Counted from the first letter of the stretch, positions 1 to 8,867 are shown. The stretch: 48,220 nucleotides of DNA from Gammaproteobacteria bacterium (GCA_026196045.1 JAPHRJ010000066.1:1-48220), one strand, 5' to 3'. The notes: generated by a model from the letters alone, not told the origin. Numbers and translations are program-made.

Positions 1-1
1 T

Positions 2-124
2 GTAGGTACAGTAGCTGGTGAAGCAATAACTACATCTGCAGTTCCAGTTCCAGCTGCAGTATGGTTATTTGGTTCTGGCCTGTTAGGTCTGGTAGGTGTT
101 GCGCGTCGTCGCAAAGCTGCCTAA
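2..124 (+). CDS. PEP-CTERM-like sorting-tail protein, C-terminal fragment
   Basis: Only the last 40 codons are inside the window; the gene begins upstream. The visible tail has the layout of a PEP-CTERM-type anchor: VPVPAAVWLFGSG, a short hydrophobic stretch, then an Arg-rich end (ARRRKAA). In this family the tail is recognised in the inner membrane by an exosortase, and the protein is usually exported to the surface or extracellular matrix. The next gene ends in almost the same tail, so the two are probably tandem relatives or co-functioning exported proteins. Nothing can be said about the mature domain. An intrinsic terminator follows directly. Confidence 0.8.
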   Translation, partial: VGTVAGEAITTSAVPVPAAVWLFGSGLLGLVGVARRRKAA

Positions 125-152
125 TTGGATACTCTTTTAAAGAGAATCTGAT

Positions 153-186
153 AAAAAAGCGGGGGCTTTGCTCCCGCTTTTTTTTT
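153..186 (+). terminator. Intrinsic terminator after the first PEP-CTERM gene
   Basis: A GC-rich stem (GCGGGGGC / GCTCCCGC, one G-T pair) with a TTT loop is followed by a run of about nine T. It lies 29 bases after the stop codon at 124. Confidence 0.9.
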
Positions 187-257
187 AAATAATAAAAATT
201 ATATTGTTAGTTAAACGTTATTTTTATTTCGTTATAGTATTTAATTGGGGGTAAGGA

Positions 258-1640
258 ATGTTAAAAATTAATAATAAAATTCATCTTGCAGTTATTTTTG
301 CATTGTCAGCAACGGGCAATGTAAATGCGACGGAGTGGGTAACGTCTATTACAAATGGTACTGCAACATTTGATGATTGGGGCTATGTAGGACCAAATGG
401 TCGTACCGCACAGGATTTTGGCTCGATTAATGGTTTTGGTGGATTGGCTGAAGGTAATACTTTGGATTCCAATGGTGGTATTGGCCAAATTCAGCATGTT
501 ATAACCACAGGCCCCGATGGTTTGACCCCTGATGCGATGTCAGCAGATAATTTTGGTTATTATCCCGAACTATTTACAGATTCAGTTATGGATTCACAGG
601 TCAATTTCTATGACCAGGCGTATACAACGGTTGCGGGTTCCACATTTAATAATATGCAGATAGATTATGACGGTGATTATCATATTGCGCGCGAAGATAT
701 GTCGTTTGAATATTATAAGACATTTGATTATGTAAAAGATCCTGATGGGTCAAAACTTCGTTTTGCTGATGATGGTACCTATGATACCGCCATTCAATTT
801 AAACCCTACGCACTTTCAGATGCAACAGGCTGGTGTGGTTCGGTACTTGCAAGTAACCCTGGGGCATTGGAAGCCATGGCTGGCCAGGTTCAATTTGATT
901 TTGTTTTTGAATCGTTTGTAGGACGAAAAGGTCTTGAGGGTGAAGGAACGCCAGGCGAAGGTTCATTACAGATTGTCCCTGATTTTCAAATGAGGAGCTA
1001 TGGCTCTTTAACCATTGATATGGAACAACCTGACGGTACAACATACACATACACGGCTGATGCTGTTGTTAATAACACAAATCCTACGACTGGATCGGTT
1101 AATCCCGACACCGGGCTTAATGAAGTAGGAGGAGCCGGTGTAGATGAAGATTACTATAATAAGGTCTCATTTATGGGGGGAGGCTCAGTTTCGCCGACAG
1201 TCTTTGTACGTCTCTTTGATACATCGACATATGATGCAGCTACGCAAACAGTATTCTATCAACAAAATATTGATCAAGTATTTGCTGATGATGGAAGCAT
1301 AATTGCTATATATGATGCAAATGGTAATTTTGTCGAAGCTCAAGACGCCGTTACAGGCGAAGTCTTACAAAATGTTGTACGCCATAAGAATGCATTTTCT
1401 GGTTATGGATTTATATTACGAGCTGATGGTGATCGAATCATTGATGGGTTTGATTTTTCTACATATAGTGATTTTTCTGGAGTTCCTGCATCTGCCTATG
1501 ATGCTGCTGGAAACTTGATTAACCTGGAAGGAAATATAATTCAGGATTTATCTGCTTCAGCTGTTCCCGTGCCTGCTGCCGTTTGGTTGTTTGGCTCAGG
1601 TTTATTAGCTTTGGTAGGTGTTAGTAGACGTAAAAAATAA
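258..1640 (+). CDS. PEP-CTERM-like exported protein, 460 aa
   Basis: Probable secreted or surface protein of unknown function. The N-terminus is a signal peptide (two Lys, hydrophobic AVIFALSATG, likely cut near VNA|TEW). The body is rich in Asp, Gly, Asn, Tyr and Thr, as expected for a beta-rich exported protein, with few Cys. The C-terminus is a sorting tail: SAVPVPAAVWLFGSG, a hydrophobic segment and SRRKK. The start at 258 has a purine-rich GGGGGTAAGGA just upstream. It has its own terminator and follows another protein with the same tail. In known systems such tails need an exosortase, which is not in this window. I recognise no enzymatic motif in the body. Confidence 0.88.
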   Translation: MLKINNKIHLAVIFALSATGNVNATEWVTSITNGTATFDDWGYVGPNGRTAQDFGSINGFGGLAEGNTLDSNGGIGQIQHVITTGPDGLTPDAMSADNFGYYPELFTDSVMDSQVNFYDQAYTTVAGSTFNNMQIDYDGDYHIAREDMSFEYYKTFDYVKDPDGSKLRFADDGTYDTAIQFKPYALSDATGWCGSVLASNPGALEAMAGQVQFDFVFESFVGRKGLEGEGTPGEGSLQIVPDFQMRSYGSLTIDMEQPDGTTYTYTADAVVNNTNPTTGSVNPDTGLNEVGGAGVDEDYYNKVSFMGGGSVSPTVFVRLFDTSTYDAATQTVFYQQNIDQVFADDGSIIAIYDANGNFVEAQDAVTGEVLQNVVRHKNAFSGYGFILRADGDRIIDGFDFSTYSDFSGVPASAYDAAGNLINLEGNIIQDLSASAVPVPAAVWLFGSGLLALVGVSRRKK

Positions 1641-1683
1641 CAATAATAATAAATCACCATAAGGTGAAAGAGTAGTATATGCA

Positions 1684-1718
1684 GGGTGGGTTATATTTTT
1701 AAAAACCCACCCTTTTTT
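1684..1718 (+). terminator. Intrinsic terminator after the second PEP-CTERM gene
   Basis: The nine-base stem GGGTGGGTT / AACCCACCC encloses an AT-rich loop and is followed by TTTTTT. It lies 43 bases after the stop at 1640. Confidence 0.9.
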
Positions 1719-1791
1719 ATTTTTATCCTGAACGGTTATTTAAAAAAATATATTAATTTTTAATGTTTATTACCTATATAACGTAAATTAT

Positions 1792-2694
1792 ATGAAACAT
1801 ATATTAACCTTCATTATTTTTATTTCTATTTTATTACAGGGGTGTGCAGGGGTTAATACCTTCCCAACAGTAGCGCGAACTGGTGATACGGTCTCTGTAA
1901 TGATTGGTGGTTCTGAAAAAGCCCGAAAAGAAACCACTCTTGTAACGCTAACAGATGTTAATGGTACAGAATGGGATTTACAGGCGCTGGGATTGGTTCG
2001 CTCTGTATTCAATTTGCGTGCAGATGGTCGTGCTGAAGGCATGCATTATTCAAGTTATCTTGATTCTTATTACCCCTGGTATTATGGGCATGAACCTGTG
2101 CAGACGGTGTTAGTTGTCGATATCCCCGCAAACGTTCCAGCAGGTTCAGCATATTTTACGATTGATACTGTTGCTGGTGGTGACAGTTCAGGTATTGCTT
2201 CACCTTATAATATTAATTTAGATATTGTTCCTGGACTGGGAGAGAGTGACAATTTCTTACGCAAATCTGTGTCTTCGGGATATTTGCCAGTAGACTTTGA
2301 CCGATTAGAGCCAGCGCCCCATGCCAAAATAAGTTTTGGAATTACAGATGGTTTAATTATTGGTGCCGCTTCGCTAGTGGTTGATTTTGACGAAACAGTG
2401 GTTAGTCCAGCAGATATTAATATTTATATTCCAGAATCCACTGTGAGAGGTTCTATTTCTAATGTGGGTTCATTTGGAGAAACGCAGCGTATGGTGTATT
2501 GGCACCAGGATGGACAACAGCTGTATATTGATATTATTGCTCCTCAAGGTATTAAGCAGATGTATTTGATGGCTTATATCATGCACCCACGGGGGATAGT
2601 TGGTAATCCTGCGTTTAGCTTATCTAGTTATACTATTTATGACTTTGATGGTAATGAACTTCTATTAACCCCCAGCTTGGAGTATTTCCCCTAA
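1792..2694 (+). CDS. Hypothetical lipoprotein, 300 aa
   Basis: Unrecognised exported lipoprotein. The N-terminus is a type II signal peptide: two charged residues, a hydrophobic run and the lipobox LLQGC, putting the lipid-bearing Cys at residue 18. The mature part is beta-rich with a Gly/Asp/Tyr-rich composition, and it includes VLVVDIPANVPAGSAYFTID, reminiscent of an Ig-like or cohesin-like fold; this is only an impression. No ribosome binding site is obvious before the ATG. It follows the terminator of the PEP-CTERM gene, so it probably has its own promoter in the AT-rich 1720-1790 stretch. It converges with the FHA gene across 26 bases. Confidence 0.75.
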   Translation: MKHILTFIIFISILLQGCAGVNTFPTVARTGDTVSVMIGGSEKARKETTLVTLTDVNGTEWDLQALGLVRSVFNLRADGRAEGMHYSSYLDSYYPWYYGHEPVQTVLVVDIPANVPAGSAYFTIDTVAGGDSSGIASPYNINLDIVPGLGESDNFLRKSVSSGYLPVDFDRLEPAPHAKISFGITDGLIIGAASLVVDFDETVVSPADINIYIPESTVRGSISNVGSFGETQRMVYWHQDGQQLYIDIIAPQGIKQMYLMAYIMHPRGIVGNPAFSLSSYTIYDFDGNELLLTPSLEYFP

Positions 2695-2720
2695 GCTATT
2701 TTAAATGGTATATAAGAAGC

Positions 2721-3389
2721 TTAATCCAAATAATAAAACCGCATCTGCGTTCCAGCTAGCTCAATAATATCTCCCTCTTTTAATCGAGTTGCTTCTACCG
2801 GTATAGCTTTGCCATTGTGCATGGGTGTATCACTATCACGGCGTAGTTTACTGCTTTTCAACGCTGAAATAGTGTAATGGTCACTGGCTCTTGAGATAAT
2901 AGCCATTTTAATACCATTAAAGCCAATCGTGTTGAATGGCTTACGTAATTCGAGTGTTTTGTTAGCCAGAGGGCCATTTAGTATTTTTACTGCACCAAGT
3001 CTTTCACCTTTGATTTGCTTATTCGCAATAGCATTTTGATCGATTATCTGAGTTTCTTCAATTTCAGCCTGAATAAACATGGTTGGCTCATACTCTGTTT
3101 CGGTATCATCGTAGAATGTGAACTGATAGTTACCAACCTGAATGACATCACCGTGTTTGACTAATGTCTTGCTGATTCGAGCACCATTGAGGAGGGTTCC
3201 ATTGGTGCTGCCAAGGTCATCTACGTAGATATGTTCGCCCATTGATACAATTAGTGCGTGACGACCGCTGACGGTCAGATCATTGAGTTGGATATCATTG
3301 CCGTGTTTACGTCCGATGCTGATACTATCTTTCTCTATCGGATATTCTTTTAGTACGGCGCCATCAAGTGTAAGTATTAGTTTGCTCAT
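2721..3389 (-). CDS. FHA-domain protein, 222 aa
   Basis: Probable cytoplasmic phosphothreonine-binding adaptor. Residues about 5-95 form a canonical FHA domain with G26-R27, S41 and R43-H44, and GSTNG at 60-64, the residues that contact phosphothreonine in the family. Residues about 138-222 look like a second, degenerate FHA-like beta fold lacking these residues. The frame extends 44 codons upstream to 3521, but that part only translates intergenic repeat. The ATG at 3389 is preceded by AAGAG at good spacing, so I chose it. It lies downstream, on the same strand, of two PilT-like ATPases and a Ser/Thr kinase, which makes it a likely reader of that kinase's phosphorylation. A repeat-filled gap of 379 bases separates it from the ATPases. 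Confidence 0.88.
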   Translation of the reverse strand: MSKLILTLDGAVLKEYPIEKDSISIGRKHGNDIQLNDLTVSGRHALIVSMGEHIYVDDLGSTNGTLLNGARISKTLVKHGDVIQVGNYQFTFYDDTETEYEPTMFIQAEIEETQIIDQNAIANKQIKGERLGAVKILNGPLANKTLELRKPFNTIGFNGIKMAIISRASDHYTISALKSSKLRRDSDTPMHNGKAIPVEATRLKEGDIIELAGTQMRFYYLD

Positions 3390-3421
3390 AATTAACTCTT
3401 GGAAATTTGGTTTATTTATTT

Positions 3422-3597
3422 TAAGTAAGCTCTGGTTAATTTCAATGTTCGTGGTGAGTCCTTCGCACTTTAGAACCCCTCCGGGTTTCGTTAAGTATTT
3501 CCTACGCTGCGCTACGGTCACAGGCTCAGGACGAACGGTTTTTTTAGCCTTCGACAGGGCTCTCCTGCGTAATACCGAAGGACTCAGGACGAACGGG
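3422..3597. repeat. Composite palindromic repeat, copy 1
   Basis: The element starts with TAAGTAAGCTCTGGTTAAT, nearly the same terminal sequence as the copy at 15018, and then carries the shared core GTTCGTGGTGAG followed by two more core pieces ending in CTCAGGACGAACGG (the second ends at 3597). No matching right terminal repeat is visible, so the copy looks truncated or rearranged against the next element. It fills the gap between the FHA gene and the PilT-like gene. Confidence 0.75.
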
Positions 3598-3610
3598 TTT
3601 CTTTTGTTTT

Positions 3611-3767
3611 TGAATTTCTGTCCAGTTTAGACCGTTCGCCCTGAGCCTGTCGAAGGGTAAATGGACACAACAGATTTCACACTCATGGTTCGACAAGGCT
3701 CTCCTGAGTAATATCGAAGGGCTCACCACGAACGTGAAATTCGAACATAAACAGGAATTCAGCACTT
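3611..3767. repeat. Composite palindromic repeat, copy 2
   Basis: Left end TGAATTTCTGTCCAG and right end AAACAGGAATTCAGCACTT are imperfect inverted copies of the ends seen at 12236-12402 and 23346-23523. Between them lie the core pieces CGTTCGCCCTGAGCCTGTCG and, inverted, CTCACCACGAACG. The right end stops one base short of the stop codon of the PilT-like gene at 3769. Confidence 0.75.
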
Positions 3768-3768
3768 T

Positions 3769-4872
3769 TTATTCAGATTCATTTGTTTCATTACTTTCTT
3801 CATCGTCCAGGTTAGTACTATCACGAAATTTATCAAATTCAGCTTTGTTGCGGGCTTTCATGTAAGCATCCTCGCCAGTAATAAGTTTAGCATCCATCAG
3901 GCGGCGTAATGCGGTATCCATTAATTGCATACCTTGCATGCCACCACTCTGGATCACGTTATCAAGTTGTTCCGTTTTACCTTCACGAATAACATTCGCA
4001 ATCGCTGCATTGTTAATCATGATTTCCAGTGCGGCAGCACGCCCTTTGTTATCAGCCTTTCGCACCAGTTGCTGCGAAATAACGCCACAAAGAGAAGTTG
4101 AAAGCATGGTTCTCACAAAAGATTCTTCACCTGGAGGGAAGACGTTGATAATTCGATCTACAGAAGATGCCGCACTACTAGTATGCAATGTAGCCATGAC
4201 CAGGATACCCATTTCAGCGGCGGTTAATGCGAGATGGATAGTTGTGAGATCGCGTAATTCACCAACAAGGACAACATCGGGATCTTCACGTAAGGCGGAA
4301 TGGAGAGCTTCAGCGAATGAATGTGTATGTTGACCAACTTCGCGTTGGCTGATCAGGCTGCTTTTATTTTGGTGTACAAATTCAATTGGGTCTTCGATAG
4401 TTATAATGTGACCTTTTCTTTCTGTATTAATAAAGTCAATAATCGCAGCAAGTGTGGTTGATTTACCAGAACCTGTTGGACCCGTGACCAGAATTAATCC
4501 CTTACGCTGTCGACTCAGGTTTTTAATAGCAGGGGGGAGACCAAGTTGGTTGATGGACTGTATGATACTGGGAATAACCCTGAATATGGCTCCGATACCA
4601 TTGAGATGCTTAAATACATTTACACGAAAACGGGCCAGGTCTTTGACTTCGTAGGCGAAGTCCAGATTGCTTTCTTCTTCAAAGGTTGAAATTTGCGTTT
4701 CTGTCATAATCTCATGTAGAAGCTGTTCCATTTCAGAGACAGTTAGTTCACGATATTTGACAGTATGTGTATCCCCATCGAGACGAACTCGAGGAGGATT
4801 GCCTGCTACCATGTGCAGGTCGGAACCTTTCTGCTTTACCACCAGTTCAAGAAATGTGTCGATTCGATTCAT
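3769..4872 (-). CDS. PilT/PilU-family ATPase (second of a tandem pair), 367 aa
   Basis: Hexameric secretion-type ATPase of the type IV pilus retraction family, expected at the inner-membrane pilus base. It is intact: N-terminal PAS-like domain with GSDLH (16-20), Walker A GPTGSGKST at 131-139, Asp box IEDPIEF around 159-165, Walker B region DPDVVLVGELRD at 197-208 with catalytic E205, and His box ATLHT at 227-231. A C-terminal AIANVIREGK resembles the AIRNLIRE motif needed for PilT retraction. The last 20 or so residues form an acidic Asn/Glu tail. It starts 8 bases after the upstream paralog and aligns with it without gaps through the His box. Kinase and FHA neighbours suggest phospho-control. 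It is a PilT or PilU homolog; which one cannot be settled here. Confidence 0.93.
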   Translation of the reverse strand: MNRIDTFLELVVKQKGSDLHMVAGNPPRVRLDGDTHTVKYRELTVSEMEQLLHEIMTETQISTFEEESNLDFAYEVKDLARFRVNVFKHLNGIGAIFRVIPSIIQSINQLGLPPAIKNLSRQRKGLILVTGPTGSGKSTTLAAIIDFINTERKGHIITIEDPIEFVHQNKSSLISQREVGQHTHSFAEALHSALREDPDVVLVGELRDLTTIHLALTAAEMGILVMATLHTSSAASSVDRIINVFPPGEESFVRTMLSTSLCGVISQQLVRKADNKGRAAALEIMINNAAIANVIREGKTEQLDNVIQSGGMQGMQLMDTALRRLMDAKLITGEDAYMKARNKAEFDKFRDSTNLDDEESNETNESE

Positions 4873-4880
4873 AAAATCAA

Positions 4881-5975
4881 CTATCCAATAACCAGGTTAA
4901 CTTGTGGTAATAAATCAGGGTTAGTAACGAAACGTTGAAATAACTTTTTGTCAGTCGCATTTACATAGGCATCATCAGGATCAATTTCTTTATTTTTAAC
5001 GGCTTCTAGTAAGGCCTGATCCATTAACTGCATACCCTGTTCACGACCTGTTTGCAGGATCGATGGGATCTGAAAGTTCTTCCTGTTGAGTATGAGGTTA
5101 CCAATACCGGATGTATTAACCATTATCTCAAGCATCGCTTTACGTGATTTCCCATCACTACTACGTAATAATTTTTGACAGATAACCCCTTTGAGGTGTT
5201 GTGCAAGAAAGGTAGCCGCTAGCATCTTCTGTTCAGCGGGCATGGCATCAATAATACGATCAATGGTTTTAACCGCTGTTGTAGTATGTAAGGTGCCTAA
5301 AACAAGATGGCCGGTTTCTGTTGCGGTCATTGCCATATTAATGGTTTCAGGATCACGTAACTCACCAACCAGGATAACATCAGGATCTTCACGTAAAGCC
5401 GCATGCAGACCATCGGCAAAGCTTTTTACATGGGTGCCCACGCTTCGTTGTATAACAAGCGATTGCTGACTGGTGTGAATATATTCAATAGGATCTTCCA
5501 GTGTGATGATATTGAATTTTCGATTTTTATTAATCCAGTCAATCATAGCGGCAAGGGTTGTTGATTTCCCCGTGCCTGTCGCACCGGTTACAAGTATTAA
5601 TCCCTGATGGGCGTGTAGCATTTTTTGCACACTTTCAGGTAAACCCAATTCATCCATTGTTGGGATAGTGGGGGATATCACCCTGAATGCGCCGCCAAAA
5701 CCTGTTATTTTTCTGTAAAGGTTAGCACGGTAGCGGCCTGCTTCGGCTGATTCATAGGAGAAATCAAGATCATATCCATCCTTGAATCTCTGGAGTAAAT
5801 TCTCAGGAATAATTTCCTTGATCAAATCTTCCATCTCATCGGCCGTTAATGCACGGTATTTGATTTCAGAAAGCTCGCCATGCATACGGATGAGGGGGGG
5901 ACTGCCAACGGCAATATGAATATCAGATGCCCCCTGGTCACGACCTAACTTAAGAAATGCATCAATCCTGGCCAT
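4881..5975 (-). CDS. PilT/PilU-family ATPase (first of a tandem pair), 364 aa
   Basis: Same family and architecture as its downstream neighbour: GASDIH (15-20), Walker A GATGTGKST at 131-139, Asp box LEDPIEY around 159-165, Walker B region DPDVILVGELRD at 197-208, and His box GTLHT at 227-231. The C-terminal motif differs: GIGNLILNRKNF replaces AIRNLIRE, so this copy may behave like PilU or have another role. An ATG three codons upstream (5984) lies on top of the AAGGA, so I prefer the ATG at 5975, which gives normal spacing and overlaps the kinase stop by one base (TAATG), a sign of translational coupling. No pilin or pilus assembly genes are in the window. Confidence 0.93.
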   Translation of the reverse strand: MARIDAFLKLGRDQGASDIHIAVGSPPLIRMHGELSEIKYRALTADEMEDLIKEIIPENLLQRFKDGYDLDFSYESAEAGRYRANLYRKITGFGGAFRVISPTIPTMDELGLPESVQKMLHAHQGLILVTGATGTGKSTTLAAMIDWINKNRKFNIITLEDPIEYIHTSQQSLVIQRSVGTHVKSFADGLHAALREDPDVILVGELRDPETINMAMTATETGHLVLGTLHTTTAVKTIDRIIDAMPAEQKMLAATFLAQHLKGVICQKLLRSSDGKSRKAMLEIMVNTSGIGNLILNRKNFQIPSILQTGREQGMQLMDQALLEAVKNKEIDPDDAYVNATDKKLFQRFVTNPDLLPQVNLVIG

Positions 5976-8341
5976 TAGTAGCATTCCTTTTTATAGAGCT
6001 CAGTCAGTTCATCGGCTAATTCATCAATACGCTGGTAGCGTTTTTCCGGATCAACATGGATAGCGCGCATGATAATCGCATTGAGTTCTTCATTGATCTC
6101 TGGGTTCCTCTGGCTGGCAGCGGGAGCTTTTCCTTCTACATGCTTAAACAGGGTGGCCATGTGATCTTTTTCTTTATAGGGAGCTTTACCCGTAAACATT
6201 TCGTACATGACAATGCCCAGGCTATAAATATCTGTACGGGTATCGATTTTTCTTCCACGTACCTGTTCGGGTGCCATATAAGTGGGTGTTCCCACCAGAA
6301 TTCCACTTTTGGTCAGTCTGGAATCTCCCTGTGAAGCAGCCGCAGCCAGACCAAAATCCACAACCTTTACAACATCGTTATCATCGACAAGTATATTGGC
6401 GGGTTTGATATCACGATGTACCACATTCAGGTCATGGGCTACTGCGAGACCATTACACATATCAATAAGAAGTTTAATGTTTCGTTGGAAATCAGTATTT
6501 AACTTGTTTTTTATTTCATAGCTGATTGAATGGCTGTCAAAAAACTCCATACTAATTGCATAAGAACGACCAAATGTTAGAAAGTCATATATACGTATTA
6601 CATTAGGGTGAGTGATTTTACGTGTATATCTGAGTTCATGAACAAAACGCTGTATGACACTATCATCCGTTGCCATTTGTGGGTTAAGGAATTTCAGGAC
6701 AATGTCTTCTTCAACCATCATGTCTTTTACAAGGATGACAAATCCGAAGGCACCTTTACCGACATGCTGTAGCACCTCATACCGATCAGAAAGGACCATT
6801 CCGGGCTTAAGTGTGGCTGGATCAATAAATTGTTCTGTCGCCTGTGCGGCTGGAGGTGGTGCTTCCATGTTATCAAGCGTCGATGCATTACTTACACCTG
6901 ACTGACTGGTTCGCCCATGTCCAGATTTTGCAATAACAGTTTCAAGAGTTAGAGAGGCAAGATCCTGAATTTCTTTATTACTGGTATCAATGGTTTTCTT
7001 TAATGCATCTTTTATATCACTGTCATGTGATACATTTGTGAGTTCACCCAAAGCACGAATAATTTCTTTCTTGATCGAAATATCGCTATTTTCGAGTTTA
7101 TCGATTAAAGGTTGTACAGCTTCAGGTTTACCAATTTCACTTAATGCTTTAATTGCGATTTTGGCAGAATCAGGCTGAGTTTCCAGCATTTCAATCAGGG
7201 CGGGTATGGCTCGTTCATCTTCCATTTTTGCAAGTGCATCAGCGGCACGTTCACGCACCCACCAGTCTTTATCTTTTAGTGCATTGATCAGATATTCAAT
7301 AGCGCGTTCATCTTTGATTGAATTCAGGATTTCAACGGCAGTTCGTCGCAGGAAATCATCTTCATCATCCAGCATGCTAAGCACGGCATCAACAACCTTC
7401 GGGCCACCAATCGAACCCAGTGCATCAGCCGCACGTACTTTAACCCACCAGTCCTGATCTTTCATGGCATTCAGTAAGTCCTTAATGGCTTCGGGATTGC
7501 CAACTTCATTAAGTACTTCTACGGCGGCACGACGGATGTATTCAGATTCATCCTGTAAAATATCAACCAGGTATTTAACAATGCGCGGATCATCAATACG
7601 TATCAGCGTGTCAATCGCTTTGGATTGTACCGTTAAATTGGAATCTTTTAGTGAAGGGCAGATTTCTCTTGCTGAAACTGGGATCTTCATCTTGCCCAGG
7701 CCATCGAGCGCGGTTAACCGAATTTCATTATGTTGATCTTTGAGTAACTGTACTAACTTGTCACGAGTTTGTTCTGTACTAAATTTTGATAACATTCTCG
7801 CAACATGCAGACGTGTATTAGGATCTTTGCTATCTGCATATTTCAGCAATTTGGGTATCATACTGTCCTGTACGATATCTTCCAGCACCTTGAAAACGGC
7901 GACACGAATATTTTTATCGAGCTTATCAACCAGTTCAAATAACTTGTTGCTGTTTAAAGCTTCTTTGTGTTGAAGAAGAATTTGTACCAGTACATTTTTT
8001 GGGATATCTGGATCTTCGAAGAGTCCAATTAGTCGGTTGGCATCAAACATAGTTGATGTGCTGAGAATACGCATTACACCCGTAACGATACGCTTATCTT
8101 CATCTGCCAGAGCATCGATATAATGAGGAAGCGTTTTATTATCGAGAAAATTTAATAATAAATTCTCAAGGGGTTTGTTACTGGATGATTCGGCCAGAGC
8201 ATTAATTAACCTGGGAACAGCAGGTTCACCGATTTTTTTAATTTTAACAATAGCTTCTTTGAGTTCATGGGCATCAACCTGATTGTGCGCAAGAACAACA
8301 GATATGGCTTTGTTAACTTTGAATGAGTCTAAGAGTGCCAT
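5975..8341 (-). CDS. HEAT-repeat / Ser-Thr protein kinase fusion, 788 aa
   Basis: Soluble Hanks-type kinase with an unusual N-terminal regulatory half. Residues about 1-460 are tandem helical repeats of the HEAT or PBS-lyase type (recurrent patterns such as DWWVKVRAADALGSIG and DDFLRRTAVEILNSI). A low-complexity linker (about 470-510) leads to a complete kinase domain from about 520: glycine loop GKGAFGFV, ATP-binding K550, HRDIKPAN with D644, DFG at 662-664, and GTPTYMAPEQ. All catalytic residues are present, so activity is expected. No membrane segment is seen. The stop overlaps the ATG of the first PilT-like gene, and an unknown 158-aa gene lies 49 bases upstream. A downstream FHA protein is a natural phospho-reader. 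Substrates are unknown; the ATPases are the obvious guess. Confidence 0.93.
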   Translation of the reverse strand: MALLDSFKVNKAISVVLAHNQVDAHELKEAIVKIKKIGEPAVPRLINALAESSSNKPLENLLLNFLDNKTLPHYIDALADEDKRIVTGVMRILSTSTMFDANRLIGLFEDPDIPKNVLVQILLQHKEALNSNKLFELVDKLDKNIRVAVFKVLEDIVQDSMIPKLLKYADSKDPNTRLHVARMLSKFSTEQTRDKLVQLLKDQHNEIRLTALDGLGKMKIPVSAREICPSLKDSNLTVQSKAIDTLIRIDDPRIVKYLVDILQDESEYIRRAAVEVLNEVGNPEAIKDLLNAMKDQDWWVKVRAADALGSIGGPKVVDAVLSMLDDEDDFLRRTAVEILNSIKDERAIEYLINALKDKDWWVRERAADALAKMEDERAIPALIEMLETQPDSAKIAIKALSEIGKPEAVQPLIDKLENSDISIKKEIIRALGELTNVSHDSDIKDALKKTIDTSNKEIQDLASLTLETVIAKSGHGRTSQSGVSNASTLDNMEAPPPAAQATEQFIDPATLKPGMVLSDRYEVLQHVGKGAFGFVILVKDMMVEEDIVLKFLNPQMATDDSVIQRFVHELRYTRKITHPNVIRIYDFLTFGRSYAISMEFFDSHSISYEIKNKLNTDFQRNIKLLIDMCNGLAVAHDLNVVHRDIKPANILVDDNDVVKVVDFGLAAAASQGDSRLTKSGILVGTPTYMAPEQVRGRKIDTRTDIYSLGIVMYEMFTGKAPYKEKDHMATLFKHVEGKAPAASQRNPEINEELNAIIMRAIHVDPEKRYQRIDELADELTELYKKECY

Positions 8342-8390
8342 GAATCATCTTGTAGCAATTGTAAAAAGCTATCCCTGGTTAAATGTTCCG

Positions 8391-8867
8391 TTATTCGTCT
8401 ACAGTGGTGACGTAGTTGATGTAGGATTTATTAATTAAACAAATCTCATCAGTATCGGTATAAATTTTTATAAAGCGTTCTTTGTCCTGATTCAGATAAT
8501 CGAATGTACGGCTGTGACTTTGCGGTAAAATTTCAATAATTTGACCATCGATCATTGAACCATCCATCAAATGTACCTGGCAGGTGAGTTGTGTGACGGA
8601 ACCATTGGTAACCACACCTTTGTTTGGGTATTCCACCCTAATAACTGAGCTGCGATTATAAAAACGTAACTCAGATGGATCTTCCATACTTATTACGACA
8701 AAAGGACTGTCATGGTTCAAAGCTTCAATGGGTTCTTCGGGACCTGCGTGCAGGGCACTTTGTTCCAACAGAAAAAGTGAACCTATGACCTTGCCATCTG
8801 GGTGTACCCAGAGGCTGACCTGTTTTTTTTGTTTGGGTACTTTAAACAATTCGTCTGCTGCCACCAT
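8391..8867 (-). CDS. Hypothetical protein, 158 aa, first gene of the kinase/PilT cluster
   Basis: I do not recognise the family. The protein is soluble with no signal peptide or membrane segment, and beta-rich with alternating hydrophobics (VHLMDGSMIDGQIIEIL; ERFIKIYTDTDEICLINKS). The start has AAGGAAAGT directly before the ATG, a good ribosome binding site. It lies 49 bases upstream of the HEAT-kinase gene on the same strand, so it is probably the promoter-proximal member of that operon. The 237-base divergent spacer to the FHA-GAF-HD-GYP gene probably holds promoters for both sides. Its position makes a role as sensor or scaffold plausible, but nothing in the sequence proves it. Confidence 0.75.
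   Translation of the reverse strand: MVAADELFKVPKQKKQVSLWVHPDGKVIGSLFLLEQSALHAGPEEPIEALNHDSPFVVISMEDPSELRFYNRSSVIRVEYPNKGVVTNGSVTQLTCQVHLMDGSMIDGQIIEILPQSHSRTFDYLNQDKERFIKIYTDTDEICLINKSYINYVTTVDE

Noticed and set aside
3390-3521. N-terminal extension of the FHA gene (44 codons)
   Set aside because: The codons translate the palindromic repeat; a ribosome binding site and the FHA fold begin at 3389.
3544-3765. Frame of 73 codons in the gap between FHA and PilT-like genes
   Set aside because: It is made entirely of repeat sequence.
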